Shown piece after piece: positions 24,631-36,646 of a stretch of 64,000 nucleotides of DNA. The notes under the pieces were generated by a model, which was given only the letters and a program-made list of their open reading frames with translations, was not told the origin of the DNA and did no database searches. Each line of letters starts with the position of its first letter. Position 1 is the stretch's first letter. Both the position numbers and the translations under genes were made by a program. This DNA comes from Nissolia schottii (Eukaryota > Streptophyta > Magnoliopsida > Fabales > Fabaceae), in the NCBI GenBank assembly GCA_003254905.1, contig QANU01004444.1, forward strand, positions 98,019 through 162,018, read 5' to 3'.

Positions 24631-24965
24631 CATGCACAAACATTTTCAAATACAAAATCAAATTAAACTAAATTCGACAAAAAGTAATTATTGCATTCTC
24701 TTTCCATTTTCTCACTCACACTCTAAGCGTGTAAACTCACTCTCTATCATGCACAAACATTTTAAAGTATATGCGCAAACTTGTGAACTGATATGCACAA
24801 AATTTTTGACAATTAGAAACAAAAAATATGACGGAAACATAAACGAAAATGAAGACAAAGAAGAAGATTTTTCTGTTCACATGCACAAACTTTTGGCTAA
24901 CCAGACACATACAAACTTTCGAACAAACATGCATAAACTTTCCTACACACATGCACAAACTTTTG
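24631..24965 (+). repeat. ATGCACAAAC motif cluster
   Basis: Near-copies of 'atgcacaaactttt' occur at 24632, 24749, 24771, 24793, 24881, 24909 (degenerate), 24930 and 24951. Three successive copies are spaced exactly 22 nt and another pair 21 nt. The open frame running through them (157 codons from 24632) encodes repeated MHK-like words followed by a Lys/Glu-rich tail, which I take to be a by-product. Clusters like this are typical of transposon subterminal repeats, but I could not define element ends. Confidence 0.7.
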
Positions 24966-25433
24966 AAAAATTAAAAATAATAAATATGATGGAATTGAAA
25001 ATGAAAACGTTTGGATTCACAAAGAATAAGAAGGAAACGAAAAAAAATGATGAGAGATTGGGGAAGAAGAGAGAAAAAATAAAGAAAATTATATTAGAGG
25101 AGTGAGTGGCATAACAATTGTTAGATTTTGGATTGTACACAAAACATTTGTCAAATATTAAATGGTATATATTATGCTAATTAAAGTTAAATTGGGGTGA
25201 CTTAATACTAACCCTTTTATATATACTCTTAATTACCTTGATCAATTATGTGATTCATAGCTAGAAATTCACGTGAATGGTGTCCTATAATATTCTCTGC
25301 ATCTCCCCCAACAAATTAAGGTTGTGATGTTCATGGCTTGTACCATACACCAACCAAATAAGAGAAGGGTTGCACTTTTCATGCAAGTAAATTGATTTGT
25401 TCACCAACTTGATGAGCTGCTTCCATACATATA

Positions 25434-25593
25434 TAGGAGAAATTCTAGTGCGTGTGATTGTGGAGCGACCATATATAAAATATTAATAGTTAAGCCTTCA
25501 ATTGAGAGACTCACATCTTAAAGTTAAAATGTCATTTTATGTGTGATTAAAAGTTTATCCAACACGTCATTCCATAATTACACGAGAATTTAT
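25434..25593. mobile_element. 160-bp MITE with perfect 10-bp flanking repeat
   Basis: 'catacatata' occurs at 25424-25433 and again at 25594-25603, flanking a 160-bp segment. Its ends are inverted copies: left 'aaattctagtgcgtgtgatt', right (complement) 'aaattctcgtgtaattatgg'. A 9-10 bp target duplication plus TIRs of about 28 bp fits a Mutator-type MITE. No coding capacity. Confidence 0.75.
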
Positions 25594-25603
25594 CATACAT
25601 ATA

Positions 25604-26832
25604 AGTCCCTTTTTTTTACTAGTAAAGCACCGAAGAAGTGCAATCTAACGGAGACTTAACAAGAATGAATATCTTATATTAAATTTGATCATGTTTAATT
25701 ATGCTATAAGAGAAAAAGACGCAAACATTTTGAATTGTACGTATAAATCTTTTTGTTTTATAATATGAACAAACATGACGTATCTTTTATTTCATAACAT
25801 GATCAAACATATCCAAATTTAATATGAGAGGACTCTATTGCAATAGAATCGGACGTATAAGTCTATCAAGGACTTTGGCCACCATTGGAGTACTACTAAC
25901 CCCACTAGACCAAATGGGCAATGGTCCCTTGACCTGGCTCATGCTGCCTTATTCATGCATTATTATTTCCCATTCAAAACACTCACACCCCAATTTTTCC
26001 ATTGATGAAGTAAAACAAAGTTTTGGTTGATAAAAGTAATTACATGTATAACTATGGGATATGGGCTTGCACACGGGGTGGTATAGAGTGGAGAGGATAG
26101 AAGTACAACATCAATAAATAAAGTACAACTCAAAAAATTTAACTTTGTTAAGTATAATCTTATCTTTACTTTATCTTACTATAAAATCATTTTACTGTAA
26201 GAGAAATTTAGTATAAGTAATGTAATTTACATTTTTGAAGCAATAATAATAATAAAAATAGATAACAATCGGATCTCTTGCTACAAGAGAATATATATAT
26301 ATATATATATATTCGTTTTTTCAAATCACAAGCTTATAAAAATCTTATCTTTGAAAAATTCCTCTAAATTTTTGAGATCGATAAAGCTAAACCAATCATA
26401 AGCGAATTCTCTTGTTAAAGGGTAAATATTTACTCAAACTTCTTAAATTTTCTAACCAAAGCACATAAAAGTTAATATGAATTATCGATATGTTTTTATA
26501 TACTCTCAAAATAAGGTCAGTGCTCAGTTTTAATCAATATTTAACATATCTTAGCCTTGCACATTATTATTGCTAGTAAACTTTGATAGACAGTATCTAT
26601 CAAATAATGAATTAGTTGTGGTAATTGAACGTAGATAATGAAATGAACGGTTACTATTAATTTTTTATTTTTTTAAAGTGAGGTGAAAATGCATACTTTT
26701 TTTTGGGTCACTATATTTATATGAACTTAAAAAATCAATTCAATTCAATTTATGGAGTCAAAAAACGGTTGCTAAATACCAAAACATTCCTCGTTACTAT
26801 ATATTGTATATATTATTCTACCTTAAAAAAAT

Positions 26833-26871
<39 letters not shown>

Positions 26872-27429
26872 CAACTATATTTTCAATGCATTTGATGAAG
26901 TGCTGATGATCTTTGAAAACTACTGATCCAGAGAACAAATTTTCTTTTCTTACTTTGAGATTCTAAGAATTTTTTTTTCCCTTAATGAATATTTTCCTTC
27001 AATAGTTGGTTGGGGGTTAATTGTTGTTGGATGAACAATTTGCGTGGCGTCATCTCTGCTGGGGGAATCATCCAGAGCATCCCCCATCACTATTCCCATG
27101 CTGGTTGTGCTTACAATGTTTCCCTGTGTGTGTCTGAGATCTCCAATGTGTTGCACAATCATTTTTAGCACGTGACATCATTGGGAAAAGGGAACTAATG
27201 TAGCAATGTTTTGGTGGCATTAGAGTCTTGAACAGACTTACATATATAACGGAATTTAATAGTGAAAAGTGCTGCTATATGATACCGAAGAATAATTTGT
27301 AGCTCTTGGAGCAACTAATTTCTTCATTGTTTATTATATCAATGAATATTTAACTTAGTTTTAAAATCTATATAGGTGCAAAATCATTGTAGCAACGACC
27401 ATAACTTGATGAGCTTGACATGAGGACCT
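25604..27429. other. intergenic DNA, no gene seen
   Basis: AT-rich sequence with TA microsatellites at 26289-26313 and 26837-26868. 26950-27180 is less AT-rich and open on the minus strand for 73 codons, but no domain is recognised. Confidence 0.45.
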
Positions 27430-28095
27430 ATGAACATAGCAATTAGTTGGCCCATTTATTTTGTTAATGGATACAAGTTCCACACATTTGAATGAACAAT
27501 TGGACAAAGGACAAACAATAAAATGGTTTAAGTTAAGGGTGAATATTCTAATACTACTGAAACAACCAATGATTAATATGAAGTGCTTAAACAAATTCTT
27601 GAATTTGAATATGCACACGATGGTTCATCTTATCATGTTGTACTTTTTTGTTGTGATTGGTATGATCCTTCTCCTCCAAATGGAACTCGGACTCACTGCG
27701 ACTACAAGATCACTGAGATTAATCCTAAAAGACAGTATAGGGGGTATGATCCATTCATTGTTGTTGAAAGAGCAAAACAAGTAATTCATTACACAAACTA
27801 TCCAAGAGCTAGCCAATCAAGTTGGAAAATTGTGATGAAAAACAAATTAAGTGGTTGAATTGAGTTTGATGACACAAAATCTTCAAACAACGTATTTGAT
27901 CAAGCATATCAATTGTCGAAGCCAATCCCTGCAACGATAATTGTTGATTCTACATTTCCTAACACATTAGGTAGCAGTACATTTGATGATGAATCTGAAA
28001 TAGTTGAACTTCCTAACCTCCAACAACATGCAACTAATGAAGAAATTGATGTAAACAATGATAGTGAAGAAGAAAAAGAGTTCGATGATTAACTT
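27430..28095 (+). pseudogene. CACTA transposon C-terminal fragment (DUF4216-like)
   Basis: The conceptual product, across several frameshifts and stops, reads NGYKFHT, then YHVVLFCCDWYDP, INPKRQYRGYDPFIVVERA and VIHYTNYP. These match the DUF4216 region found in plant En/Spm (CACTA) transposase polyproteins. An acidic tail follows (EEEKEFDD). From about 27785 it is clearly paralogous to 48714-49040. No tnp2 domain or CACTA terminus is present, so this is a truncated dead copy. Confidence 0.8.
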
Positions 28096-28840
28096 AATTC
28101 TGAAAATGTCGATGATAGTTTTTACCTTTCAAAATAATATATGCAATCATTTGAGAATTTGTAATATAATTTTATTTGAATATTATTAGTCATTTTCTTA
28201 TTCAATTTTATTGCACAATTTCATTTTTAATATTAAATTATTTATAAGGATAATTTATTATTTATGTATTAAAATAAATAGATAAATATTTGGTTATATA
28301 TTCTATTTAATTTTTTATTATATTTAATTAAAACATTAATTAAATTGAATATAATTTTATTTAATTAAATTTTTAGTTAAACTTTTTTATTTTATATGGA
28401 ATGTCATATTTTTGTATTAGATAAATATTAAATTATTTATTATATTTAGTTAAAATATTATTGAATTAAAAATTTATATAATTAAATATTTATTTAATAA
28501 ATAATTTATTGAATTAAATAATTGTATTATTAAATGTTTATTTAATAAATAATTTATTGAATTAAATAATTATAGTATTAAATATTTATTTAATAACTTA
28601 TTTATTAAATTAAATAATAATTTAATTAATTTTTTAATTATTTATTTTATTGTTAGAAATCACCCACAGTAATATACCGATGGTAATAGTTTTAAAATAT
28701 TAATAATTACCGTCGACTATATCCGATGGTAAATGCAATAAAATATTAAGATTTACCATTGGTTTTAGTCGATGATAAATCGTAAAAAAAATTATGAATA
28801 AAATATTATTAACTTTCCGTCGGTTAAATTTATTGTGATA
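28096..28840 (+). repeat. CACTA 3' non-coding and subterminal repeats
   Basis: The very AT-rich 28150-28640 aligns with 49050-49570. It is followed by CACTA-type subterminal words 'taccgatggtaa', 'accgtcgact', 'ccgatggtaa' and 'ccgtcggtta'. The terminal TAGTG is absent, so the copy is truncated at about 28840. Confidence 0.7.
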
Positions 28841-30187
28841 TATTATATTTTAATGATATTGTGCTAGAGTTTAATTCACAAGTATTTTTTAGACAAATCA
28901 ATGAATTTTTATTGAATGAAAGGCTTGACCCCAAGATAACGAAGTAAATATTACAATTCACTTACACAACCACTGATAATGGCTAGATTGAGAGAAGCCT
29001 AATCAAAATTCTTGGAGAAAACTCAATTGGACAAAACTCAGGGTAAGAAAAAAAGTATTCTCCCAAACAGATTAAGGCACCCAATTACTTAGTTGTTGTA
29101 ATGTTTTCGTATAAAACAGTTATTCTATTTTCAATATAAAGAGAAATAACTTTTGAAATACAGTTTAGTCAGTGAATGTGTTACATGTTTTATCACATTT
29201 TAGATGCTTCTATAAGATAATTAGTGTCCCTTACATGTTGGTAACGATTTCTAAGTTGCTACACAACTTATATATTAGGTTGATCGTCCAAATCCAAAGT
29301 CAAATAATTCTCTACAAGTTTTATTTTCTTTATATAATTAGTGATAAACTAATACATTTTACATTTCTTCTGGACTTTGTTTCTTATAAATTTTATGATA
29401 TTATTATAGATAGTGTTTAAATCTTTAAAAATAATCTTAACCATTTTGGCCTAGTTATTGGTTAGGTCACCAATAATTGAATGTGAGCTTAATGAACTGG
29501 TCCAATCAAAAATTAGATCGAGTTCAAGTCCAATCTAACCTAGTTTACATATATTTCTATTATTTATTGATGTGTCAAATTTAAATAAATTAAAATAAGA
29601 AAAATGTCTTATTTTAAGAGTACCCCAGATTAAAAAAAAAAAAACTAAAAGTAAAAGAAAAGCCTGCTTTGGACTGTACGATAAGCATTGATACTTGCCC
29701 TTTTATACATGCTTTTTCATTCCAATGATAAATGTTTATTTTAATGGTGAATTGTGAACTCTCAACTTTTTATTGGTTGTTTATAGATACACGTAATGCA
29801 TGCGAGGGTTGTTGACATGCATCGGTGGGAGTTTGGACTTTTTGGAGTGGACCACTATTTAATCATGACCAAATTGACAAGTGATATCATATTATCACAA
29901 AAAAGAAAAAGGGTCACCTGCAAAATTTTATTTGCATTTGCAGTGAACTTGCTAGTTGATAACTACAAAGGACGGTAGTGGGGCACAGAAATGAAATAAG
30001 GGACTAGCAAGCTTATTATGATATGTATACTATATATTTTTTGACTTGGTAGGTCATGATTATCATATTATACACTATCATTATTATTTCTACCATTGCA
30101 TACCACAATTTTCACTAATACAATGGTAATCGAATGCCCATATATACGCAATAATTGAAATAGAGGAAAAATTATGTGATGATGATG

Positions 30188-30232
<45 letters not shown>

Positions 30233-33200
30233 TACATACTAACATTTCAATTCAATAATAGAGATTTTGGTCTCTGCTTCAAAGTCAACGACAACCCCTG
30301 AGCTCAAGGATCAAGGGAGGTACATGAGCTATTGCATGTTGGCAGCATTAGAAGACACTTATGCATAGTCAATTTAACAAATTCTTAATAGGGTTTTGAG
30401 CTTTTGGCAATCATCGGAAAAAAGTGTCTAATAAATTCTAAATACTGCTAGTGAATTTTTTATTTTTTATTTTTTTAAAATTTAGCTCTACCCAATTTCA
30501 TTTAATCTAGTGAAACACGAATAAAATTAAATTTTATTTAACCAAAGTCTTCACCTCACGTGACGTGATGATCAATAGCCATTGGCTAGCTAGGCCATAT
30601 GGTAAGTGGTAAATGATGATGAATGATGCTTGCTTCTGCTTAAATTCTCTCACATACTATTAGTATTATTGGTTCAAAGTTTCATGTAAATGCAGAGACA
30701 TACACATTTTTAGGGGAATTCTGACAACATTGACGCACGCTTGAAAGTTTTTCTTTCACACAAAAAAGTCCATTGGCTTTGGAATGGTGTCAAAAACAAA
30801 AAGTCCTTCTCTGACTATATTCCTATAACCTCACGCCAATGCCATCATCCTTTTTTAGCTCATGAAACAATATAACAACATTAAAAGCAACAAATTCTTA
30901 CACACACACTTTTTCTCATCGTCCTCCTCTTTCTTTCACGAATTTCTTAGTGCCTAGCAAAGAAAACTCGAGTTTGATAATATTGAATTATTAAATATAT
31001 TCTTTTGCATAGTAGCGTGCAACGGGATTAATTTTGTGTTTTTTTTTTCCCCTTGAGGTATGAGTGGTTAATTTCTGAGACTGTACATGTTGTTTCACTG
31101 GAGATTGGTGAAAGTGTCTGTCCAGTAGAAGTAGCATATTATTGTTATGTGAAAATTAAAATGACAGAGATAGGAGAATGTGGAATTATGCGTAGAGCAA
31201 CTTGAATGTAGTCAAATTTTAAAGTGGCTAAATATATTTGAGAAGTGTGGTTAAATTTAAGTATTGCTAAATACATATGAAGTGTTTTTAAATAATAATT
31301 CAAAAAGTGTGGTTAAACACATTTGAAAAATGTTACTAAATACTAATTGCATTTAGTTAAATTTTAAAAGTGCGATTAATGCATAATGCATCACACTAGC
31401 TACCTACCCAATGTATCATAGCATCATCACATGAGAATTAGGAATTTTGTTAGAATTTAGTTGTTAGACTTAAATAATTTAATTATTGACTCAGATAAAT
31501 AAATGAGCTATTATTTTATGACATTATGTTAAGAATTATCTCTTTTAAAAGTTTACTCATTTATGCAATAACTCTTTTAGCTTGTAGCATGAATAATTTT
31601 TTAAATGAAGTCGAAAATGTTTGAACTTTAAACTTCTTGATCATAATAGTTTTGATATTACCAATATATAACTATCTCTCTTAAAAGTTACCCCCTTTTA
31701 AGATATGAAAGCTAATTTTTTACCATTTGCGTCAACCACCTTTTAGTTACAAATGATTTTATATTTCTCTTAACAATAACAATAACAATGTGCAATGAGT
31801 TAAAGTGAATAGAGTAGATCCTCTTAAGTGAAAATATTATCATCAAAATCTTTATTACTCATATCACATGGAGGTCTCACATTCTCAATTAATGATAAGA
31901 TATTACACGTAATCATACATAACCAGATTTTCATACAAGAATATGTATTTCCTAAAGAGAAATATGTACAGGTCCAGAATACGCAAGCATGGCGTAGCGA
32001 GGTAGCTAGCAATTCATTGACGCCAGATATAATGGGGTAATGATGGGAAAAGGTGAAGACTCGAGAATGTTACATGGTCTTAAGGCATAGTATGTGTATG
32101 TATGTAAAACGTAATTGGTGATGTCACAATTAGGTATATGTATGAACTCGTGTAGTCTGAAAAATATTTCTGATTGTTTTTGCTTGTTAAACAAGGTGTG
32201 TCAGTAGCCAGCATAGGAACCTTAATGACACTATTGGATAATATTATTATTGTATTATTCACAGCACCAGAGGCCAACCCGGTCAACTGTTTCATTAATT
32301 TAGACTCTATTATAAAAAATAAAATAAAAAATCAGGTGGAACTTCTTATTTTAGCCAGACATACAAATTAATATTTAATATATATACAAATAATTTGTTA
32401 ATGGAAAAAGGTAAATTTTTAATATCACAAGTAAAAAGAGATTTTAAAAAAAAATTAATTTGCATATAATATCTAGAGAGAGCAAAAATTTTCCAACCAA
32501 AATTTGCATATAAGGATGATTTAATTACCGGATTATATAAATGTGAAGGAGATTTTTATTTTGGTTAGTGAAAGCAGTTTTTGATTGACACATAACTTTA
32601 GTCAGTAGGCGCTACTCTAAAATTTTACTCATTAGGAAAAAAGGTCCGTTGTTAAAATAAAAAGACTTCAAGAGAAATTTAATTGCTATGTATTGAGATT
32701 TTGTATGGTGCATCGTATAGGATATGATATGATAGTATAAATATATTTATATACTCTTATATTTAGCGCATCACATAAAATTGTATCATTTTATCATATT
32801 TAAATTTTAAAAATACTTGAAATAATTATTCTACCCTTAACTTATTAATCTATTTTTTGTTTTACCCTTTCTTCTTCACCACCGTCACCATATCACTACC
32901 TCACCAGCCTCGTCAATCACAAAAACCATCCCAACCCAGCACCATTTCCATCCCATCACTAAAATCCCAAACACATTAATTTCACCCATAAAAACCAAAA
33001 TCACAATAGCAACATCAACACCAACAAAATAGACCCATTAATTAAAAAATAAAATGTGCAAAAAGATATAAAAAAAAATAGAAAATTGGGGAAACTACGT
33101 AGAGAACAATTCAATTGGAAATCTAAGAAGTGAAAGCTTTGAAATGTGCAATGGTTGAATCAATAGGATTTGTAAATGTAGACCTCTTCAACGGTGAGGA

Positions 33201-34448
33201 AGTACTTGCACGCACAATGAACTATTTAGGTCTAATAATTGTAGGTGACGGATCAAAACTGTGAGACGGTAGATGATAGGTATATTCTTTCATGAGACCT
33301 TCATCAATTCCAAGGATTCGAGAAATGATGCTTGATTGCAATTTTGAAGTGGTTTTTGGAGAGGAGGGATTTTTGGCTTGAGAGATGCTTGCAGATATAT
33401 ATGTCATTGCCAAGTAAAGCTTTGTGTCATTGTTTCGGATCGAGGTGATGGTTGGCGGTGATAGTGGTGGGCGACAGTGGCGGTGGTGGACAATGACAGT
33501 GGTGGGTGGCTGACTCTGAGTCATGCGTTGAAGGTGGATGAAAGAATGGAGGTGAACAATGAAGGTTGATTTGTAATTAGGTAAAGAAATTAATATTATA
33601 CGATGTTATCAGGCCTTCTGATGCTTGATAACTTAATACAATGAATATTGTAGGATAAAAACGGATAAGATCGTATAACACAATATTATCTTATGTTACG
33701 AAAAACATAAAATAATTAATTTTATAGTATTAGTTAATACTATCAAGCCCTATACAATGTAACAAACAAGGCCTGACAGTGTAAAAATTTTTATACTATC
33801 ATTAAATTAAATAATTCCCTATGCATTACTATTCAAATAGAATTAGTGAATGAGTTTCGACAAAAAAGAAGTAATGAAAGATAGAGTCAACCATTTTTCT
33901 TATATGACAAGATTTAATTAAATGATAATGTAAAACAATTTGCACCGTAAGTGCATGGCAATTAAACTTTTTTTGTAATACAAAACTATTTTAAATAGCA
34001 ATGCGATTAACGTGACACACTGAATTTTTCATAACCACATGTTTAATTAGTTCAAGTAGTTTAATAATGTATTGCTTTGAAATAAAATATTAAATTTGAA
34101 TCCTATAAATGAGAGAAAAAAAAATATAGGACTGAAGAAAAAGGTTCATGACCAAGACATTTTGTCTAGTCAAGAATTATGCACTCAACAATAAAATGAT
34201 TCCACGTACAACTCAAAGGTTGTCTGTCTATCTTCGCTCCTTGAATCTTATATTCATTTCATGCCCATAAACTATTACACAGCATAACATAAAAATAAAT
34301 AAATAAAAACTCCTACCGTCTACACTTAAATATCATATTTCACCCAAAAATTTATAAAAAATTAGTTGTCATTTGATTAGACTAAAAAATATTAATTATT
34401 GTCTTTTTAACTATACATTTATTTATTATGAACTTTTTACTAATGTAT
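28841..34448. other. intergenic DNA, no gene seen
   Basis: No gene found. 31190-31380 contains imperfect short repeats of 'aagtgtggttaaa'. 32700-33780 may be a decayed TIR element ('ttgtatggtgcatcgtatagg' at the left, complement of 'ctatacaatgtaacaaacaa' at the right) carrying less AT-rich DNA at 33090-33560. A long (AAT) microsatellite is listed separately. Confidence 0.4.
30178..30232. repeat. (GAT)n(AAT)n microsatellite
   Basis: Three or four GAT units lead into an uninterrupted AAT run of about 45 bp. Confidence 0.97.
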
Positions 34449-34635
34449 TTAGGGATGTACAGTGGGTCAGATAACTCGTCCAACCCGTTGACTCGACTCG
34501 ACTCGAAGCTATTTTGGGTCGATCGAGTCGGATCATCGAATCATAGAGTCAAAACCGACGAACCCATAATGTTTTTAGGATCAGTTGTTGATTTAAAGTA
34601 TTTCAAAATCGACTTGATTGATAAATTGACATAGA

Positions 34636-34678
<43 letters not shown>

Positions 34679-35329
34679 ATTTTTTTTTAAAAGTTGGAAA
34701 ACCCTAAAGAAAAAAAAAATGATTCGGCAAGGAGAAGAATGGATTAAGGACTTTCATTTTACTTTTTAGCTTTTGGTTGACATTGGTTTAGGACTTTCGT
34801 TCTACTTTCTAACTTTTGTTATGGATTATATAATCTTGTCATTTTTTGTTGTGATGTGGTGGATTATGCGATATGTTATGATGACTGGATAATCTTGTGA
34901 TGATTTTGTTATGATATAGCGATTTATGTTATGGTAGGTTAGTGTTATGGTGACTTATGTTTTTTATGCATTTTTATTTTTTGGAATTGATACATATTTC
35001 ATATATAATAAAGAAAAATATAATTGTTTTTAATTAAAAACATAGTTTTTTTAATTACAAAGAATACAAAGAATACATTTCTTTTACAAGGCCAAACGCC
35101 CCAAAAAAAAGGCTTAAAAGCCCAAAAAATAATCTATAAATTCTCAAAACAATGGACCAATTTTTTTAAAAAAATCATAATTAATCAACAATTTAGTCAA
35201 CAATTCAATGAGTCAAATTGAGACGAGTCACGTCGTTCAAAATTACATGACTCAACTTGTCCTTAAATTTGTCGAATGGGTAAATTTATTTGAAAAATAT
35301 GACTCAAACCGATCAACATACACCTCTTA
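34449..35329. mobile_element. possible hAT-like non-autonomous element
   Basis: The left end, 'agggatgtacagtgggtcag', and the complement of the right end, 'agaggtgtatgttgatcggt', are imperfect inverses. Both continue into 'gagtc/gactc'-rich subterminal sequence. Ends of the form AGGGGTGTA are common in plant hAT MITEs. I did not find a convincing 8-bp target duplication. The interior includes a TA/CA microsatellite (34637-34679) and no gene. Confidence 0.4.
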
Positions 35330-36646
35330 TTGTTAGCATTACAATTTTTTTTATAATACTCTCCCACTAATTGCTTAATATATGTTTAAATTGAAGTACG
35401 AAAAGGATGAGAAAAAAATATTAAAAAATAATTTAATCTAAACACTATATATATTTTTTAAGTATATGCGAATTAATTATTTTTTTAATTTGTCTGTATT
35501 TATAAAAAAATGGCATCGAATAGTGATCTAAAGGAGTACAAAAACTCAAGTGAAAAGATAATGGTCAAACTCACTTTGTAAAGTAATTTTCATGAAATAA
35601 TAGTAAAAGAAGTGAAAGAAAAAGAAAAGCACGTGTGTTTTTGGTCGAATAATGCACGTCTTTTCGAACCTCTCTTATCAGATAGGGTGTAGTGTATATT
35701 TAGGTGGCCCACAAGAGAGTAGACCCTACATCCAAATTCTGGGCCTTTTTTATTGCTTCCATGCAACTTTTGTCTTGAAACCTTTAATACCATGACCCAG
35801 GATATTGACATCACTTGTGGTGAAATAAGCTCCAAATTCGTTTCCAAGATCAATAATGTCAATTAAGCTCCCCTATGAAAAATATTATATTTGTCTCCAG
35901 AGTTGTCTGGTCAATCAAATACCCCCCCTCAAGAATTGACTTGATCAACAGTGAGAGAGTAATTTGATCATAACAATAACTTGAGAAAAAAACCCGAGTT
36001 AATGATACCAACTTTTACGACAAATTTAAAAGTTTACTCGCATAGTATGCAATTAAGAAAATAATATAAAGCAAAAAAACAAAAAGGATAAAATAAATGA
36101 CTTCGGGGTAGAGCATGTTAAAATAACTAGCTAAGAAATGAAATGCAAAAGCAACTTAACCCATCATTTCTAGTCGATTTAGTGCATGTTTGGAAATAAG
36201 AGAAGTGAGTATTTTTCACTGTTGGGAGGCATATAATCGATTCGGGGGAGGGAGCCATTGGAAATCCAAACACACACTGAACGGTTTAATTTGTTGGATG
36301 CAAGCCACTTTAGAAAAGGCATACAGTCTTTTTATTTAGTTATATTGGATATCATTAAACATGCATTTCCAACATCATCAATAGATTTAGAAAAAAGATA
36401 AAGCAAATTATTCCTTTTACCACAAGCTACTAGTTAAATATAAACTAGTAGGGAGATGAAAGTTACCGCTTGCAAGTGATTCGTAGACCCTGGATATGAC
36501 CACATTGAAGTAAAAAATTTGAAAGCGATTTAACCACATCACGAATCATGGTAAATGGAAATTTGGAACAACCTCATGCCACAACCTGTTCATTGCCATA
36601 ACAACTACTACCTAATTGGAAATTTGGAACATGGTACCTAATCTCT
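35330..36646. other. intergenic DNA, no gene seen
   Basis: AT-rich sequence downstream of the L24 gene, with no supported feature. 35590-35862 has a short open minus-strand frame without a domain. Confidence 0.5.

Larger units (their letters stand above)
20501..24631. other. intergenic DNA, no gene seen
   Basis: AT-rich. Short local hairpins sit at 20720-20795 (a 7-bp CACGCTC/GAGCGTG stem, then 'gtgtccac'/'gtggacac'). 21910-22140 is less AT-rich and has short open stretches, but no recognisable protein. Microsatellites are listed separately. Confidence 0.5.

Noticed and set aside
24749..24810. CRISPR-like regularly spaced short repeats
   Set aside because: Spacing is 22 nt with 10-14 nt degenerate motifs and no true spacers, in plant nuclear DNA.
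24632..25105. 157-codon plus-strand frame
   Set aside because: Built from repeats of a short DNA motif and a Lys/Glu-rich A-rich tail; no signal peptide, domain or gene context convinced me. Kept only as a repeat cluster.
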